DNA of 64,000 nt from Diphasiastrum complanatum (GCA_029204225.1 CM055092.1:73446857-73510856), one strand, 5' to 3'. Shown: positions 44,086 to 56,215, counted from the stretch's first letter. Numbers and translations are program-made. Notes: generated by a model from the letters alone, not told the origin.

Positions 44086-44310
44086 GCTTTGATACCATGT
44101 GAATTTTACACGTGTGGAGTGTCCACCACATGTGAACTCACTTCCAAAGTACATACACATGTGAGAATGCTAGTAAATACTTAGTCTCAAAATCTCACTT
44201 GATATCCAAATTACTTAGCACAAAATGAGAAGTACAATGACACTGGTAGATCCACGAGCTAATCCAAGCTCAAACATGACTGGACCACACAACGTTAGTA
44301 ATTAACTCCT
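44086..44310 (-). mobile_element. Copia primer site and LTR-end fragment with CACGTG
   Basis: GCTTTGATACCA (44086-44097) is one change from the PBS complement. It abuts TGTGAATTTTACACGTGTGG, an LTR end carrying a CACACGTGTG-like box. Confidence 0.55.
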
Positions 44311-44880
44311 CAAAGAAGTTGCTTCATGTACTTCGGCCAAGGAGACTTGGGAATCCTTGAAAGGGATTTATGAATCCAAAAATACCTCTAGAGTGCTTAT
44401 GCTCAAAAACAAGGTTCTACAAAGCATTAGAGGTAGTGAGGAGAGTGCTCAAGAGTATGTTTTGAGGTAGTGAGGAGAGTGCTCAAGAGTATGTCTTGAG
44501 GATCAAATCTCTCAATCAAGAACTTTCCATCAGTAGTGAGAGAATACATGATGATGAGCTTGTGCAAATCAGACTAAATGGTATTGGAGATGAGTTCTCC
44601 AATCTAGAACAAAGTTTTGTCATACAAGATTCCTTACCTTCTATTGACAAGCTCCATAGTGTGCTTGTGGCTAAGGAGAGTAGGATCCTACATGTGACAC
44701 AAAGGATTGGTTCCTTGAAGCTAATGATGGAGATGAGAAGGCAAACTTCTCAAGCAAAGACGAAATGACGTTCAAGAAGAAGATCCAAAGCATGGAGGCC
44801 AAGAGTAATGATGATCAAGAATCAAGCTCTAAAGGTGGAAAGAAGAAAGACAAAGCCAAAAAAAAAGTGCTTCTTTTCAA
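44310..44880 (+). pseudogene. Copia gag fragment (same family as Copia F)
   Basis: RIKSLNQELSISSERIHDDE, LVQIRLNGIGDEFSNLEQSF and SLPSIDKLHSVLVAKESRIL match Copia F gag at 53844-53308 (RIKSLNRELASIGEKIHDGE). A 39-bp direct duplication at about 44429-44502 (GAGGTAGTGAGGAGAGTGCT..) disrupts the frame. Confidence 0.8.
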
Positions 44881-44887
44881 GTATTAA

Positions 44888-45425
44888 TTTAGATCCATTG
44901 TATATACTTTTCATATGAGTCAAATGTCAAATCTCCTAAATTGTAGGAGTTATCTCCTAGATTGTAGGAATCTAGAAGGTCAACACTAGCCACCAATGAT
45001 GATGTGGCAAATTAGTGGAATCTTAGCCAAAGTGGATATGGATAAGCACTATGAGCTGTCGCACACATGCTGGATATGGCTAAGAGAGAGATTATGAAGA
45101 TTTTGTATATCATCCATGTGAGATCCATTTGGAGGTTAATGATGAGAAACATTGATTTGGGAGCAATCTTGGTGTTTTCAGTCTATTAAGCAAGTCTTTG
45201 TGGATGAATGCTTAGAATCTGTTAAGTAAACATATTTTCTGTTAGCAGGCCGTACAGTGGTTGTACTTCACATGTGTGAAGGCCTTTGATCATTATCTTT
45301 GATTGTTCTTGCCTGGATGTGTAGAAATTGTCAAGTCAAAGCTAGATTTGGATGCTAGTTTGAAGATAGATCAACATAACAAGTTGCCAATCACTCTTAT
45401 TCATCTTTTGTAGATCAAATTGAGT
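44888..45425 (+). repeat. LTR-like sequence
   Basis: Shares GAATCTAGAAGGTCAAC-type, CCGTACWGTGG and TGTACTTCACATGTGTGAAG words with 49747-50490 and follows the gag fragment directly. Probably an LTR joined to gag by an internal deletion. Confidence 0.5.
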
Positions 45426-45429
45426 CCTA

Positions 45430-45690
45430 ACTTTTTTTCTTTTTGACATATACATTCCCTCCATTGGTTAGGATGTGGGCAATCTTCTCATTGGATCTAA
45501 AATATGAGCGACATCTCCAAATTTGAATCAAAAAAAAAGAAATGCAAAATGTAAGAATTGATGTTACAAAAAAGTTTAGCTTGTCTAAATTTGAATATGC
45601 ATTCTCTCCATTGGTTGATATGAGCGCAATCTTCACATTGGAATGAAAATATGAGCGCCATCTCCAAATTTGAATCCGGTAAAAAGCAAA
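45430..45690 (+). repeat. Dispersed repeat, copy 2
   Basis: Partner of 1556-1720. It contains two internal subunits, each with CTCCATTGGTT and ATATGAGCG words. Confidence 0.6.
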
Positions 45691-45814
45691 ATCAATGGAT
45701 TGATACAATGTAAACATAAGTGATTTAGTAGTGATTGGACCACTGTCCAAAAATGGTAGTGGGCAAGTTATAAAATCCCTATATATATGAGGGCGAGTTA
45801 TCTCATATCCACTT

Positions 45815-46018
45815 GATTACTCGCGCTATTACTTGCCTATGCTCATTATTTGTCTTCAGTACATTTACTCGCCTTCAGAGACCATTACTCACCTTTAGAA
45901 ATCACTACTCGCGCTGAGTACATTTCTCGGCCCCCTTGTGATTACTCGTCCTGTTGATTATTCGTCGACACCACATTACTCGCGGTGCCACATTACTCGC
46001 AGCGCCACTTTACTTGCC
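45815..46018 (-). repeat. ATTACTCGC motif array next to the inverted Gypsy LTR
   Basis: About ten copies of ATTACTCGC or one-base variants (minus strand GCGAGTAAT), 15-30 bp apart. They sit directly beyond the 3' end of the minus-strand LTR at 46022, the leader position, as the GCGAGAGTT array does for the plus-strand element. Confidence 0.7.
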
Positions 46019-46021
46019 AGC

Positions 46022-46839
46022 TGTAGGGTCGAAGATCTTGCGTAGTATAGCCCTCCCGCTTGTCAACAAGGATTAGATCATTGGATAGGTACCTAACTAT
46101 GCATAGATGCTATTTTTAGTTAGTTTCCTACTTTCTCCCTTAACTCTACTCACCACTAACACTACTCTCCCTCAACTCTACTCCTCTACACTAACATTCA
46201 TCATGATTGTAGGTGAAAGGAAGGGGATGATTAGAAAAGATGGAGGAAAAAGAAGATAGAAGAGAGAGATAGAGGGAGCGTGGAGGTTAGCTCAAATGCA
46301 CATTATACTTGCTAAAGGAGAAATATAAACTATTGAAACCAAAAAGCATGAACTTGAAAGCAATAGAAAACAACAAGAGCAATAGCAAGCATTGAATTGC
46401 AAATGAGGATGCTTCTCTTCCAAAATTGCTAGAGCTTTATCCTTCTCATTAAGCATGAAAATAGTGTACAAATGGCGACTTTTTATGAAATGGGGAAGGC
46501 CCTTGCCCCTCAATCCTATTGGCTAATATTCACAATGATCCTATCCATTCATCTTGGACCCAACTTGATCCAAGGGTCCACAAAAACTACATTGGTAATC
46601 ACAAGATTTATGTGAGTCCCAATTTGGACCCAACTTCAAAAAGTAATCTCTAAGTTTAAAATGACTTTGGGCCTCTAGTTTTATTTTAATTCCAAGGCCC
46701 AAGTCAAGTTTATTTTATTTACAACTTTACTTGCGTGCTCATTGGGCCATGGGCTTACGTGCACAAGATGCCATGCCCTTGCAACACATTTTATTGAATG
46801 ATTTTATTTATTTACACTTTGTTGGGAATACCCCCAACA
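46022..46839 (-). mobile_element. Inverted copy of the Gypsy LTR
   Basis: 818 bp, about 95% like 29830-30648 in reverse orientation: TGTTGGGGGTATTCCCAAC from 46839, ending CGACCCTACA at 46022. The TATA region differs (TTTCATAAAAAG). No TGGCGYCGTTGCC primer site follows, so it is not an intact 5' LTR. Flanks give no target duplication. Confidence 0.82.
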
Positions 46840-46854
46840 GGACCCACGGCTTGA

Positions 46855-48110
46855 AGTAGTGCCGGTCCCTCGGCACTCTGCCGGTTTAGTAGAGCGTTTT
46901 ATTTGTCTGCCTTTGTTGGATGAGGTAGGTGGTGACGTCCTCCATAAAGTTGAGGCGGTCCAATTTCTTCAAGTCTTTTGGCATGTGAAGAGACTTGTGG
47001 GAGCCCTGCAGCCAATCTTGATCGACCCATGTTTAGAATCGGCATGTCCATGGATCACTCTGAAGCGCAGCTCGATAATAGACATGAGCTATTGATAGTT
47101 GATCTTTGATTTTGTCTAAAGGTAGCGCCTTATTAACATCAAAGAATATGGATGGGAGAAAATTGTCCCATTTAGTTTCGATCCCCATCAGATGTTCCAA
47201 GTCTCGGGAGTAATGGCTACCATGCGGATTGTTGGATCAGGGCAATTTATATATTGGCTGGCGAACGTGGTGAGAGCCCTTCTGGCATCTACATCCGTAG
47301 TCCACCCATATTCTGATGGTATTACCGACCAATTGAAATTCTGCAGTGTGATCTTGTCCAGAGGGGTGCCGCATTCCGCCCATTTGGATCTTCGTGGACA
47401 TGGCAGGAAGTGCACGTTCACCCGTAATTATTGTGGACTCGTCACATAGGCCCTGATGGCCGCAGGGTCTCTTTCAAACAACTGCTGATGTCACTCTGGT
47501 TGTGGTTGGAGGGCGGGTAATACTTGTAGTTCCTTGGCCTTGATTGTCTGAGCAGAAAACGATATCTGTCAGTCGCCTCTTGATGACTCGTGGGGATACT
47601 TTGATAGAAATTCGTTGATTTTCTTTTCCACGGACTTTGGTCTTCGAAAGGCCCGGCTGACAGATATTGTGCGCGAACCTCTGGATGATGTGGCTTGGCT
47701 TTGGCTAGTAGTTGCGCCTTGGCCCTGGTCTCGCGTCTCAGTAGTCGTATCCGTCTGCCCTTGGTCCTGGCCTTCGGACCCTTGATCTTGTTGAAATCCC
47801 CCTGCTGCCTGCTGGCTCTGGTCTTGGCTTGTACTGGCCTGTGCAGCGTCAAAAGTAGGTGGCAGTGGAATTACCACGGGGTGGGTTGGGCCTTCGTTTC
47901 CATGAATTTCTGGCAGGCCTTGAGGGCTTGCTTGGCCTGGGCGAGCTCATGCGTTATTTGTTGAACTCCGCCTGGTAGCTGTTTAAGGTTTGGCTATAAA
48001 CCTGCACCTGACGCTGTAAAAGATTCATTTCAGATTGAGAAAGCGGCCTTGAGTTGAGCTAACCAGACGAGCTTTTCCTCTTGTAGGGCTTTGACCTCCG
48101 TCCCCAAGCA
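46855..48110 (-). pseudogene. Family X, copy 3 (coiled coil and C-terminal domain)
   Basis: On the minus strand a coiled-coil segment (VKALQEEKLVWLAQLKAAF, ITHELAQAKQALKACQKFME) leads to a Gln/Ser/Thr-rich stretch (47877-47600), then LQPQPE, LDKITLQNFNWSVIPSEYGW, VDARRALTTFASQYINCPDP, and a tail to about 46855 (HMPKDLKKLDRLNFMEDVTT). It matches copy 1 in HPQPEW, NWPIIKSAKGW, VDFQRALNRFL and SPDP. At least four stops or frame changes. It runs in sense towards the minus-strand LTR, a position 3' of pol in a Gypsy layout. Confidence 0.6.
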
Positions 48111-48116
48111 CATATT

Positions 48117-50920
48117 CTCTGCTTCCAAAAGGTAATGGCCACTGTCAAATCCATCATAGACGATCCAGACGCAGTGATGCGATTGCTTACAAGCTTGCCA
48201 AGCTCATACGACAGCTGGGTGATGATCATCACGACACATCCAGAGCTAACTCTTTCAAGAGTCATCACAATGTTGTTGTAGGAAGACATGCGGAGGAACG
48301 AAGCCTCTAGTTCCTCAGCCGATTCTCACGCTTTGTACACCAACAAGAGCACAAGTAAGCAGAAGAAGAAGAAGAAAATCCCGAAGCAATCAAAGCAAGA
48401 CCAGAAACCAGCACAGCACAAAGAACAGTCGAATCCACAGACAAAGAAGAAGTTGTTCTGTAGATACTACAAACGAAACAACCATGAAATTCAAGACTAT
48501 CGGATACTGCAACAAAGAACAACAACAAGGGACAGTCGAATCAAGAAGCTCTACAGCTCATTCAAGAAGCAGATCATGATACCTTCATGACCAGAGCTCA
48601 GTACATGCAAATAAAAGTTTACTTTGGCATTATAGACTTGGTCACTTGAATCATGCTGCTATACAACAAATGTCTAAACATTCTATTGTTCTTGATCTAG
48701 ACTATCCTAGTGATAAAGTCAGGTCACCTGTCTGTCAAGACTGTTTAGTTGGTAAACAGACTAGGAAACCATTTAGATCAAGCCATCAGCATATTATTAG
48801 AGGATTGTTAGACGTTGTGCATTCAGACATTTGTGGCCTGATAAAAAATTCTTCTATGAAGGATGCAAAGTACTTTATAACTTCTATCGATGAATTCTCC
48901 ATAATGACTACGGTGTACTTTATCAAGACTGATAAATCAAAAGCTTTGAATTGCTTCAGAATCTTCAAGGAGCGTGCTAAAAAGGAGACTAGAAGGACGA
49001 TCAAGGCCTTAAGGTCAAACAATGGTGGAGAGTACATCTCTACTGAATTTAAGGAGCACTACCAGAGCCAAGACATTGAGCAACAATTCATCACTCCTCA
49101 CAGTCCTCAGTCAAATGGCTTAGTTGAGAGGAAGAAGCATACTCTGGTTGAATCAGCTAAATGTATACTAGCGCATGCATCGCTACCCAAGAGATTTTGG
49201 GCCGAAGCTATCTCCACTGCAGCTTACGTCCAGAACAGATGTTCGACCAAGGCCCTCTCAAGCAAAACACCCCATGAGATGTGGACAGCCTTTTGTGAAG
49301 AACTTAAGAGTGTTCGGATGCGTTGCCTACGCACAGATTTGAAAGACACGAGGAAGAAATTTGACTTCCAAGGTCTCAAAACCATCCTGATTGGATATAC
49401 TTCATCTGATAACACATACAAGCTAATTCCGATACACAGCAAATCTTATACAGCCGTGATACAGTCTTTATCAAAGATCAGTTTGTCAACATCAAAGGCA
49501 AAGATATTATTCCAGGAGAACCTTTAATACCTACCATTGACTTGACTATCCGAGCTTCTGGCTCAAGCGTGTCCATTGTCGACCCACTATTCGACAACAA
49601 ATCAGACGAAGACATGGCTGCTACCGAGCAACAAGTCCCAGGAGTGGTTCATCAGTTGATTCCTCCTAGAAGATCAAGCCGAGTGCGCACACAGCCTGTT
49701 GAAAATTGTCACTTCTCACTTGACATTGGTTATTGTAAATATTGATCAGACATTATAATAATGTTGATGATCTGATTTCACACGTGTGGAGCCTGTTCTC
49801 ACATGTGAAAGGATATACTTTTCATACTTGTATATATCTAAATTGCTTTTGTATCAATCTAGTTAGTGTGAACATGATATGACTAGTTTTTAGTCAAGTT
49901 GACTAGTCACCTAGAAATTAGCTTTTCCTTGCATGTGCATGAGTAAATGCTCCCACATGGCAAGTGGATGTTCACACGTGTGTATAGAGTACTAGAAGAT
50001 AAGAGTTGACCATTTTCCTTAGATCCTATTTTGTAGGGAATATTCCTATATTTTAGGAGACTAGCTTTTTGAATTTTAGCCATATTCTAGAAGGTCAACT
50101 TTGGATAAGGATCAAGGATGAATCAAATGGATAGATCTGAGTGATGTGGCACTCTTCACACGTGTGAAGGCCTGCTGGATTGTACTAGACTCGTGGATGT
50201 ACTTGATCCATAAAAGGATCATCATTTTGCTAAGAAGATTGATGAGACTTTTGCATTCTACACTTTTGTGAGGTTTCTAGTCATTTATCTTGTGATTTCT
50301 ATGAATCATTGCTATCTAGAATTATTGTACTTGTTGTTTCAGGTGCAAGCCGTACTGTGGATAGTACTCAAGCCTCCTTCACTAATTAATGATGTGTTGA
50401 TCCATTGCTCTTGCTTAAATCCAAGTGTAGTGAATCTAGATCAAGATCTAATGTGTAGAACTTGATAGATCCATTGATTAAGCAACCAATAACTCTCTAT
50501 GATTGTAAAGTACAATCATTATTGTCCTAAAAACTGTAAATTTATCAAGCCCACAAGGTATACTCCTGAGTCTGCATGTCTCTTGATACAGGAATCACCA
50601 ACAATTGAAGAGTCACTTAGCCAACCAGACTCTAATCTCTGGAGAGAAGCTATGGACAGAGAGTATTCCTCTCTGATCAAGAACCAAATGTGGTCACTAG
50701 TCGAAGCTCCTATTGGCTACAATATCATTGATTGCAAATGGAACTTTAAGATCAAGTACAATGCCAATGGAACAATTGATCGAAGGAAGGCAAGACTGGT
50801 AGTACGAGGATTCACTCATATCCCAAACGTCGACTACAGTGAGACTTTTAGTCCAGTAGTCAAGCATTCATCGATCCAAGCCCTCCTATCATATACTGCA
50901 GCTGCCGACCTTGAGGTGCA
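48117..50920 (+). pseudogene. Copia J gag, integrase and RT (internally deleted)
   Basis: The gag end (48117-48590) has IIDDPDAVMRLLTSLPSSYD, LTLSRVITMLL and a broken zinc knuckle (CRYYKRNNHEIQDY; second Cys lost). The protease is missing. 48600-49527 has the GAG-pre-integrase HYRLGHLNHAAIQ, core DVVHSDICGL, ALRSNNGGEYIST (second catalytic Asp is Asn) and SNGLVERKKHTL (Glu kept). The linker SRVRTQPVENCHFSLD ends at 49746, where an LTR is inserted. RT resumes at 50500 (NLWREAMDREYSSLIKNQMW, WNFKIKYNANGTIDRRKARL) and stops at LEVH where the Copia F LTR begins. The minus-strand frame at 48289-48059 is a shadow of this gag. Confidence 0.87.
49747..50490 (+). mobile_element. Solo LTR inserted in Copia J
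   Basis: Starts TGATCAGACATTATAATAAT with CACACGTGTG 34 bp in, and splits the J linker from its RT. It holds further CACACGTGTG boxes near 49975 and 50157. The right end lies near 50490-50500; the target duplication is not clear. Confidence 0.6.
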
Positions 50921-51574
50921 TGGGAGTGTCACCCCTTAGAGTCTTACAGGGCACGTTGGGTGCACCCGAGTCAGCTTTACAACACTGTAATACAGCCTTC
51001 AACCTGAGAAACAAGTAGAAATTGATTTGGTTTCATTTGGATCCCAAAAACTCAATGTACATAGTGAACTCCTTGAGATTGCCAATGAGCTCCAAAAATA
51101 TTCTATCTTCTCACTATGGGAGCTTGGAATACATAGCAAATTCGACTTCCTTCTTGAAGTTAGGTGTATTTCCAGCATGTAATAAGGAAGTAAACTCACT
51201 CTTCTTGCCCTAAAATGAAACCCTAGCCTAGATCCTAGAATTATGCTTGGTAGGTAGTTGGTTAAATTTTCACATTAAACTTAGGTGTAGGTCGTATAAA
51301 GTAAGGATGACCACCAAATAGACATGAACAGCTCTCTTGACTTGACCTAACCTACATTAGTAGTGGGTTGCCATGTGGCATCTTGGCCTTCCATGTGTGG
51401 AACCCAATTATACACAATATTTACAAAGTTCTACATGGCTAGATTTGCAAAAATGGGCTATTTTTCACACTTCTCCTCAAATCTAGCCTTGGAAACAATA
51501 AAGTATCTATATACAATTCTAAGACCTGATCTTAACATAAAAAATGAATTATATTCAGGTTTATTAGATGACTG
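50921..51574 (-). mobile_element. Copia F 3' LTR (probable)
   Basis: Copia J RT is cut after GGTGCA by TGGGAGTGTCACC (50921). At the other end a purine tract CTTTGGGGGC precedes TGATCAGTCATC on the minus strand (about 51574-51590), a normal polypurine-tract/LTR junction. The TGATCAG start is shared with the solo LTR at 49747. Confidence 0.55.
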
Positions 51575-51575
51575 A

Positions 51576-53844
51576 TCAGCCCCCAAAGATGATGACATGA
51601 TCTATCACCATATCCAAGATAGAGCTTTTTTGATCTTGATCTCCTCCAAGATGAATTGAAGAGTCTTGGTTCTTCCTTGCACCTTTGCACTTGATTTCTT
51701 CCATGTTGAGTGAAGATGCATGAACTTGAATCTTGCTTCTCCTTGATCTGATGCTTCTCTTTGAAGGAAATCTGATGTCTCCATGTCTTGTAATCACATT
51801 GATCAAGATCACAAAACATGTATTTGCTACTATAACCAAGATTTATCATGCTAAAATGACTAGTCCACAAACCATCAAAAGTAAGCATGATTTTCCCAAT
51901 CTTGTAATCACAAGTGATCTTGAACTTCATGAGGCTACATACTTGCTTATGGATATAAGTATCCTTCAAGGATGTTTCACTTATTCTCATAAGAAGCTTA
52001 CAATTTGCCTCTCCAAAAGAAAAAACACATTTTTCAAAAAAAATGAGTGATTAACTCATTCTTGCTCTTCCAAAATCCGAGAGCACTCATTTGATCAAAC
52101 AACCAATTTACTCTTAATTGGTTCATAGCAATTTTTAGCTCACTAAGACATAAAAACTTGTTCTTAAATGAGTCATTACACATCTTATCTTCAACTTCCT
52201 TCTTGATGAAGCCCTCAAGTTGCCTCATGTAGTTCTTATAGCATACCTCGGTTTGCCTCATGTAGATCTCATAGCAAAATGGTTCATCAAGCATTGAAGT
52301 AAGAAGAGTGTTGAAAGTGAATGGTTGAGAATCTTCTCCTTGCTTACCTTTTCCAAGATAAGTGAGCCTTGGAGGCTCGGCCCTTGCCTTTGTGGATCTT
52401 CTTGGAGCACTTGATCTTTTAGGTGGATCCTCAAGATCTCCATCACTTTGTTGCTCCTCCTCAGTCTTTGCAAGATCATTGACACCAAGTTTGTTGATCT
52501 CACTCTCATTCACACAAGATACTAGATGGATCCAAGCATCTCTTGTATAAACATCTAAGAATGTTTTATGCATCTTATCATCACTACTTGGTATATGAGA
52601 AAAAGAGTGTATATTGAATGAATGATTTCCTCTTTTGACATAGCAATTTTAGCATCCAACTTAAACAAACTACTTTGTTTAACACCATTTGCTATGAAAA
52701 TATCATTCTTCATGATGGAACAAACTCCATGCTTGAAGTGAAAACCATCATCCATTAGTTGTCCAACACTAAGCAAGCTCTTGGTGATTGATGGTACAAA
52801 AAGGACATTGTCTAGATCCATCCTTTGCTAGATTCTAGACTTATTGAGATGGTACCAATACCATCTATCCTACATTCTTGATCATTTGCTAAAAAAACAA
52901 ATGTATTAGCACCATTAAAAAAGTGTAATGTTGAGAATGTGTCCTTTTGGAATGTCATGTGGGAGCTAGCCTCACTATCAATCCACCAAGTGTCCTTTGA
53001 GTTCTTGTTGCTTGTTGGAGTGGATGTAGATGCCATCAAAGATGAGATCTCCACATCTCCATCCTCTTCATATGCAAGGTTCCCTTGTTTGTCCTCCTCC
53101 TCTTTTCTCTTAGCCTCTTGTAGCATTCGGATGCATAATGCTTCTTCTTTCCACAAAAGAAGCATTTTTGCTTTGACTTGTCCTTTGTGCTTGATGCATC
53201 ATCCTCTTCTTTGGCCTCCTTAAAATGCTTCTTCTTTCCATTGGTCTTCTTTTTTCCCTTGAATGAGAAATTGGCTTTCTCATCTCCATCTGGCAAAGAC
53301 AATGAACTCATTCTTGCCTTGTGTGGAGCATCCTACACTCTCCAGCCAGTAATACACTGTGAAGTTTTTTTATAGTTGGCAAAGTGTCTTGGATGGCAAA
53401 AATTGCAAAGTCATCTCCTAGACCATTAAGGAGAATTTGTACAAGCTCTCCATCATGAATCTTCTCTCCAATGGAAGCCAACTCCCTATTTAGAGACTTG
53501 ATTCTGAGTACATAATCTTGTGCACTCTCCTCACTTCTCCTCATGCTTTGCAAAATCTGATTTCTAAGCATGAGTACTCTTGAAGTGCTACTAGATTCAT
53601 AGATTGATTTTAAAGACTCCCAAGCCTCTTTAGCACTAGTACATGCTGATACTTCTCTCAACAAATCATTGCTCACATTCATCTTCACACAATAAAGTGC
53701 AAGACTAGATTTCTTCTTGTATCTAGCTAACTCTGATGCACCTAGAGGTTCATCTTCATCTTCAATCAATAACCCATAAACATCTTGGAGCACCAAGAGT
53801 GACTCCATCCTAACCTTCCAAATAGCATAATTTGTAGAATTCAA
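51576..53844 (-). pseudogene. Copia F gag-protease with large pol deletion
   Basis: Gag from MNSTNYAIWKVRMESLLVLQ (53844) with VREVSACTSAKEAWESLKSI-type capsid motifs. The zinc knuckle CFFCGKKKHYASEC (~53240) follows, then the protease TWWIDSEASSHM (53060; Gly of DSG is Glu) and DLDNVLFVPSITKSLLSVGQ. After 52573 only the integrase-RT linker type (KRSSAPRRSTKARAEPPRLT) remains, followed by unplaced sequence to the purine tract. Integrase core, RT and RNase H are deleted. Gag itself is nearly open. Confidence 0.82.
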
Positions 53845-53883
53845 TCTCTCACTAGCTTCTGGAACTAGTGACTTCTACAAACA

Positions 53884-54235
53884 GGAAATAGATTTGATTG
53901 ACTTGAAACTCACAAAGGTCTCACACTTGTCGCGTTTCACTCAAATTTGATTTCTAATCCAACAAATGGACTTATAATCACAGTTCTATCACTCCCTCAC
54001 AAAGCTGGAATGAAGATAAGATGAAGTGAGAACTACTTTCAAACAAATCTTGCCAACAAATGGATTTGATTGTCTCTAGAAACTCACTAAGATCTCTCTC
54101 TTGTAGTGTTTCACTCGAATTAGATTCCTAATCCAACAAATGGACTTATAATTTCAATTCTAGCACTCCCTCACAAAATATGAATGAAGATAAGATGGTG
54201 TGAAATCTACTTACAATCAAATCTTGCCAATTGTG
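53884..54235 (-). repeat. 174-bp tandem duplication in the Copia F leader
   Basis: AATCCAACAAATGGACTTAT occurs at 53957 and 54131. The units share TTTCACTCRAAT, GAATGAAGATAAGATG and CAAATCTTGCCAA. It lies upstream of F gag. Confidence 0.8.
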
Positions 54236-54520
54236 GCTATTTTTGGACAAAAAATGACTTGATCTCTTTCACACTTTTTGATGTACTTTCAAGACCTGTA
54301 AAACAAGTTTAGAGGACCTGATTTTAGCCTAGATTAATTAGATCTCATGACCCTAAGTCAAATCTAATCAATGGCACTCAATCTTGGTAGCTTATCCTAA
54401 GATTTCCACTAAAAATTACACCAACAGCTCACAAATTGAATTTACAGTGACCAAATGAATGTAATGCATTTAATGCTAGTTCAGAAGTGCCCACACATGG
54501 GAACGATATAGAATTTGATC

Positions 54521-55835
54521 CTAAAGAAGTTTGGGATCAATTCCTAGCACCAGGAACCTAGCACCAAACTCGTCATACCACAATCTTGGTGCTTGCATTA
54601 GTCCATAGAGACTCTTGAAAAGCAAGCATACTTTGGACTCATCCTTGATGAATCCATATGGTTGTTCCATATAGATTTCTTCTTCTAGATATCCATTCAA
54701 AATGCATTTGAGACATCTAATTGGAACATTCTCCATTTGAAAAAACAAGCAATGGATATGGTAACTCTTATTGATACCATCTTTGCAACAAGTGCATATG
54801 TTTCTTCATAATCAAGTCCATACATCTGGGCAAAGCCCTTTACACAAAGTCTTGCCTTATATTTGTTGATTGTGCCATCTTGATTATATTTGACTCGAAA
54901 AACCCATTTGCATCCAATAGTGTGCTTGTTGGATGGAAGATCCACAAGCTCCCATGTCTTGTTGGTTATCAAAGCATCATATTCTTGCTTCGTGACTGAA
55001 AACCATTCTTTTGATTTGAGTGCCTCTTGAACATTCTTTGGCTCTTCATGTGAGATAAAATAAGCATAACTAGTGGAATTAATATCCATTTTTTGCCTTT
55101 CTCACCATAAGAAAGTCTCTTAGGCTCGGATATTTCTCTTAGTGATCTTCTAGGTGAGAAGATTCGAGGTGACTCCTCAATTCTCGGCCCCATTCCACCA
55201 TGATAATCTTCAAGAGATACAATAGGAGATCCTTCTTGATACTCTTTTATCTCGTCCTCATCAAAGATATATTTTTGGTCTTCATGGAGTATAACATCTC
55301 TACTCTCAATTGTGATTGAAGTAGAGGGAACATAAATTCTATATGCCTTCTTGTTGGATGAATACCCAACCATGATCCCTTTGCATGAATTTGGATCATC
55401 TTTTCTCCTTGTTTACAAGGGAATATGCACAAAACAAGTACACCCACAAACTCTAAGGTTTTCAACCTTAGGCTTTTTCTTGAACAAGACTTCATATGGT
55501 GATCTTCCTACAAGAGTATTGTGAGGTAATCTATTGCACAAATAATTTGCACAATTTATTGCTTCTCCCCAAAATTCAATAGGCAAAGAAGCTTCAATTC
55601 GCATTGCTTTAACACGTTTACATAAGGATCTATTTTTTCGGCAACCCCATTTTAAAATGGGAAATAAGCACAAGAAAATTCTCTTTTGAACCCTTCACTC
55701 TCACAATAATTATAGAACTTATTGGAGATGTATTCACCTCCTCCATCACATCTCAAAGATTTAACTTTAAAAGAAAATCGTTTCTCTACATAAGCTTTGA
55801 AAACTAGGAAGTTATCAAACACCATAGACTTGTCT
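54521..55835 (-). pseudogene. Copia G integrase C-terminus and RT
   Basis: SLRCDGGGEYISNKFYNYCE (55790), then ASLPIEFWGEAINCANYLCN and RSPYEVLFKKKPKVENLRVC, the KAYRIYVPST linker, and RT with WELVDLPSNKHTIGCKWVFR, KARLCVKGFAQMYGLDYEET and SLYGLMQAPRLWYDEF to about 54545. The catalytic YVDD region and RNase H are lost. Frame changes lie near 55650, 55413 and 55090. Confidence 0.86.
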
Positions 55836-56215
55836 ATATGCTTTGAATAAATATTACAGTAAGCTGAATTGTTTGCAAATTCTAATTGTGTGAGATAAGA
55901 GTTTATTCTATCAAACCATGCTCTTGCAGCCTGTTTCAGACCGTAGATTGCTTTGTGTAGCTTGCACACTTTGTGCTCTTGGCCTTTGACTTCAAATCCT
56001 TCCTATTGGAAGGTGTACAATTCCTCTTTGACGTTGTCATTGAGAAATGTTGTCTTGACATCCATTTGGTGCATTTCGAGGTCTTCTGCGGCTGCTAAAA
56101 TCAGAGTCTTGATTGATTGCATCTTGACGACAAGTATGAAAATTTCTTGATAATCCACTCCTTGGACTTGAGTGAATCCTTTAGCCACCAGCCGTGCTTT
56201 CCATTTAGCAATGGA
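55652..56215 (-). pseudogene. Chimeric Copia RT-to-integrase open frame
   Basis: The minus strand carries RT of one Copia (MAKGFTQVQGVDYQEI, LEMHQMDVKTTFLNDNVKEE, KLHKAIYGLKQAARAWFDRI). It passes in frame, near 55836, into integrase of Copia G (VKSLRCDGGGEYISNKF). Normal Copia order is integrase before RT, so this junction is a rearrangement. The RT half is an inverted near-copy of Copia H at 58030-58420. Confidence 0.8.

Noticed and set aside
46292-46513. 73-codon minus frame, repeated at 30157-30378
   Set aside because: Lies inside the Gypsy LTR in both copies; LTR sequence identity explains the match, not protein selection.
48059-48289. 76-codon minus-strand frame starting MSSYNNIVMTLERVSS
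   Set aside because: It is the antisense shadow of Copia J gag (LTLSRVITMLL) on the plus strand.
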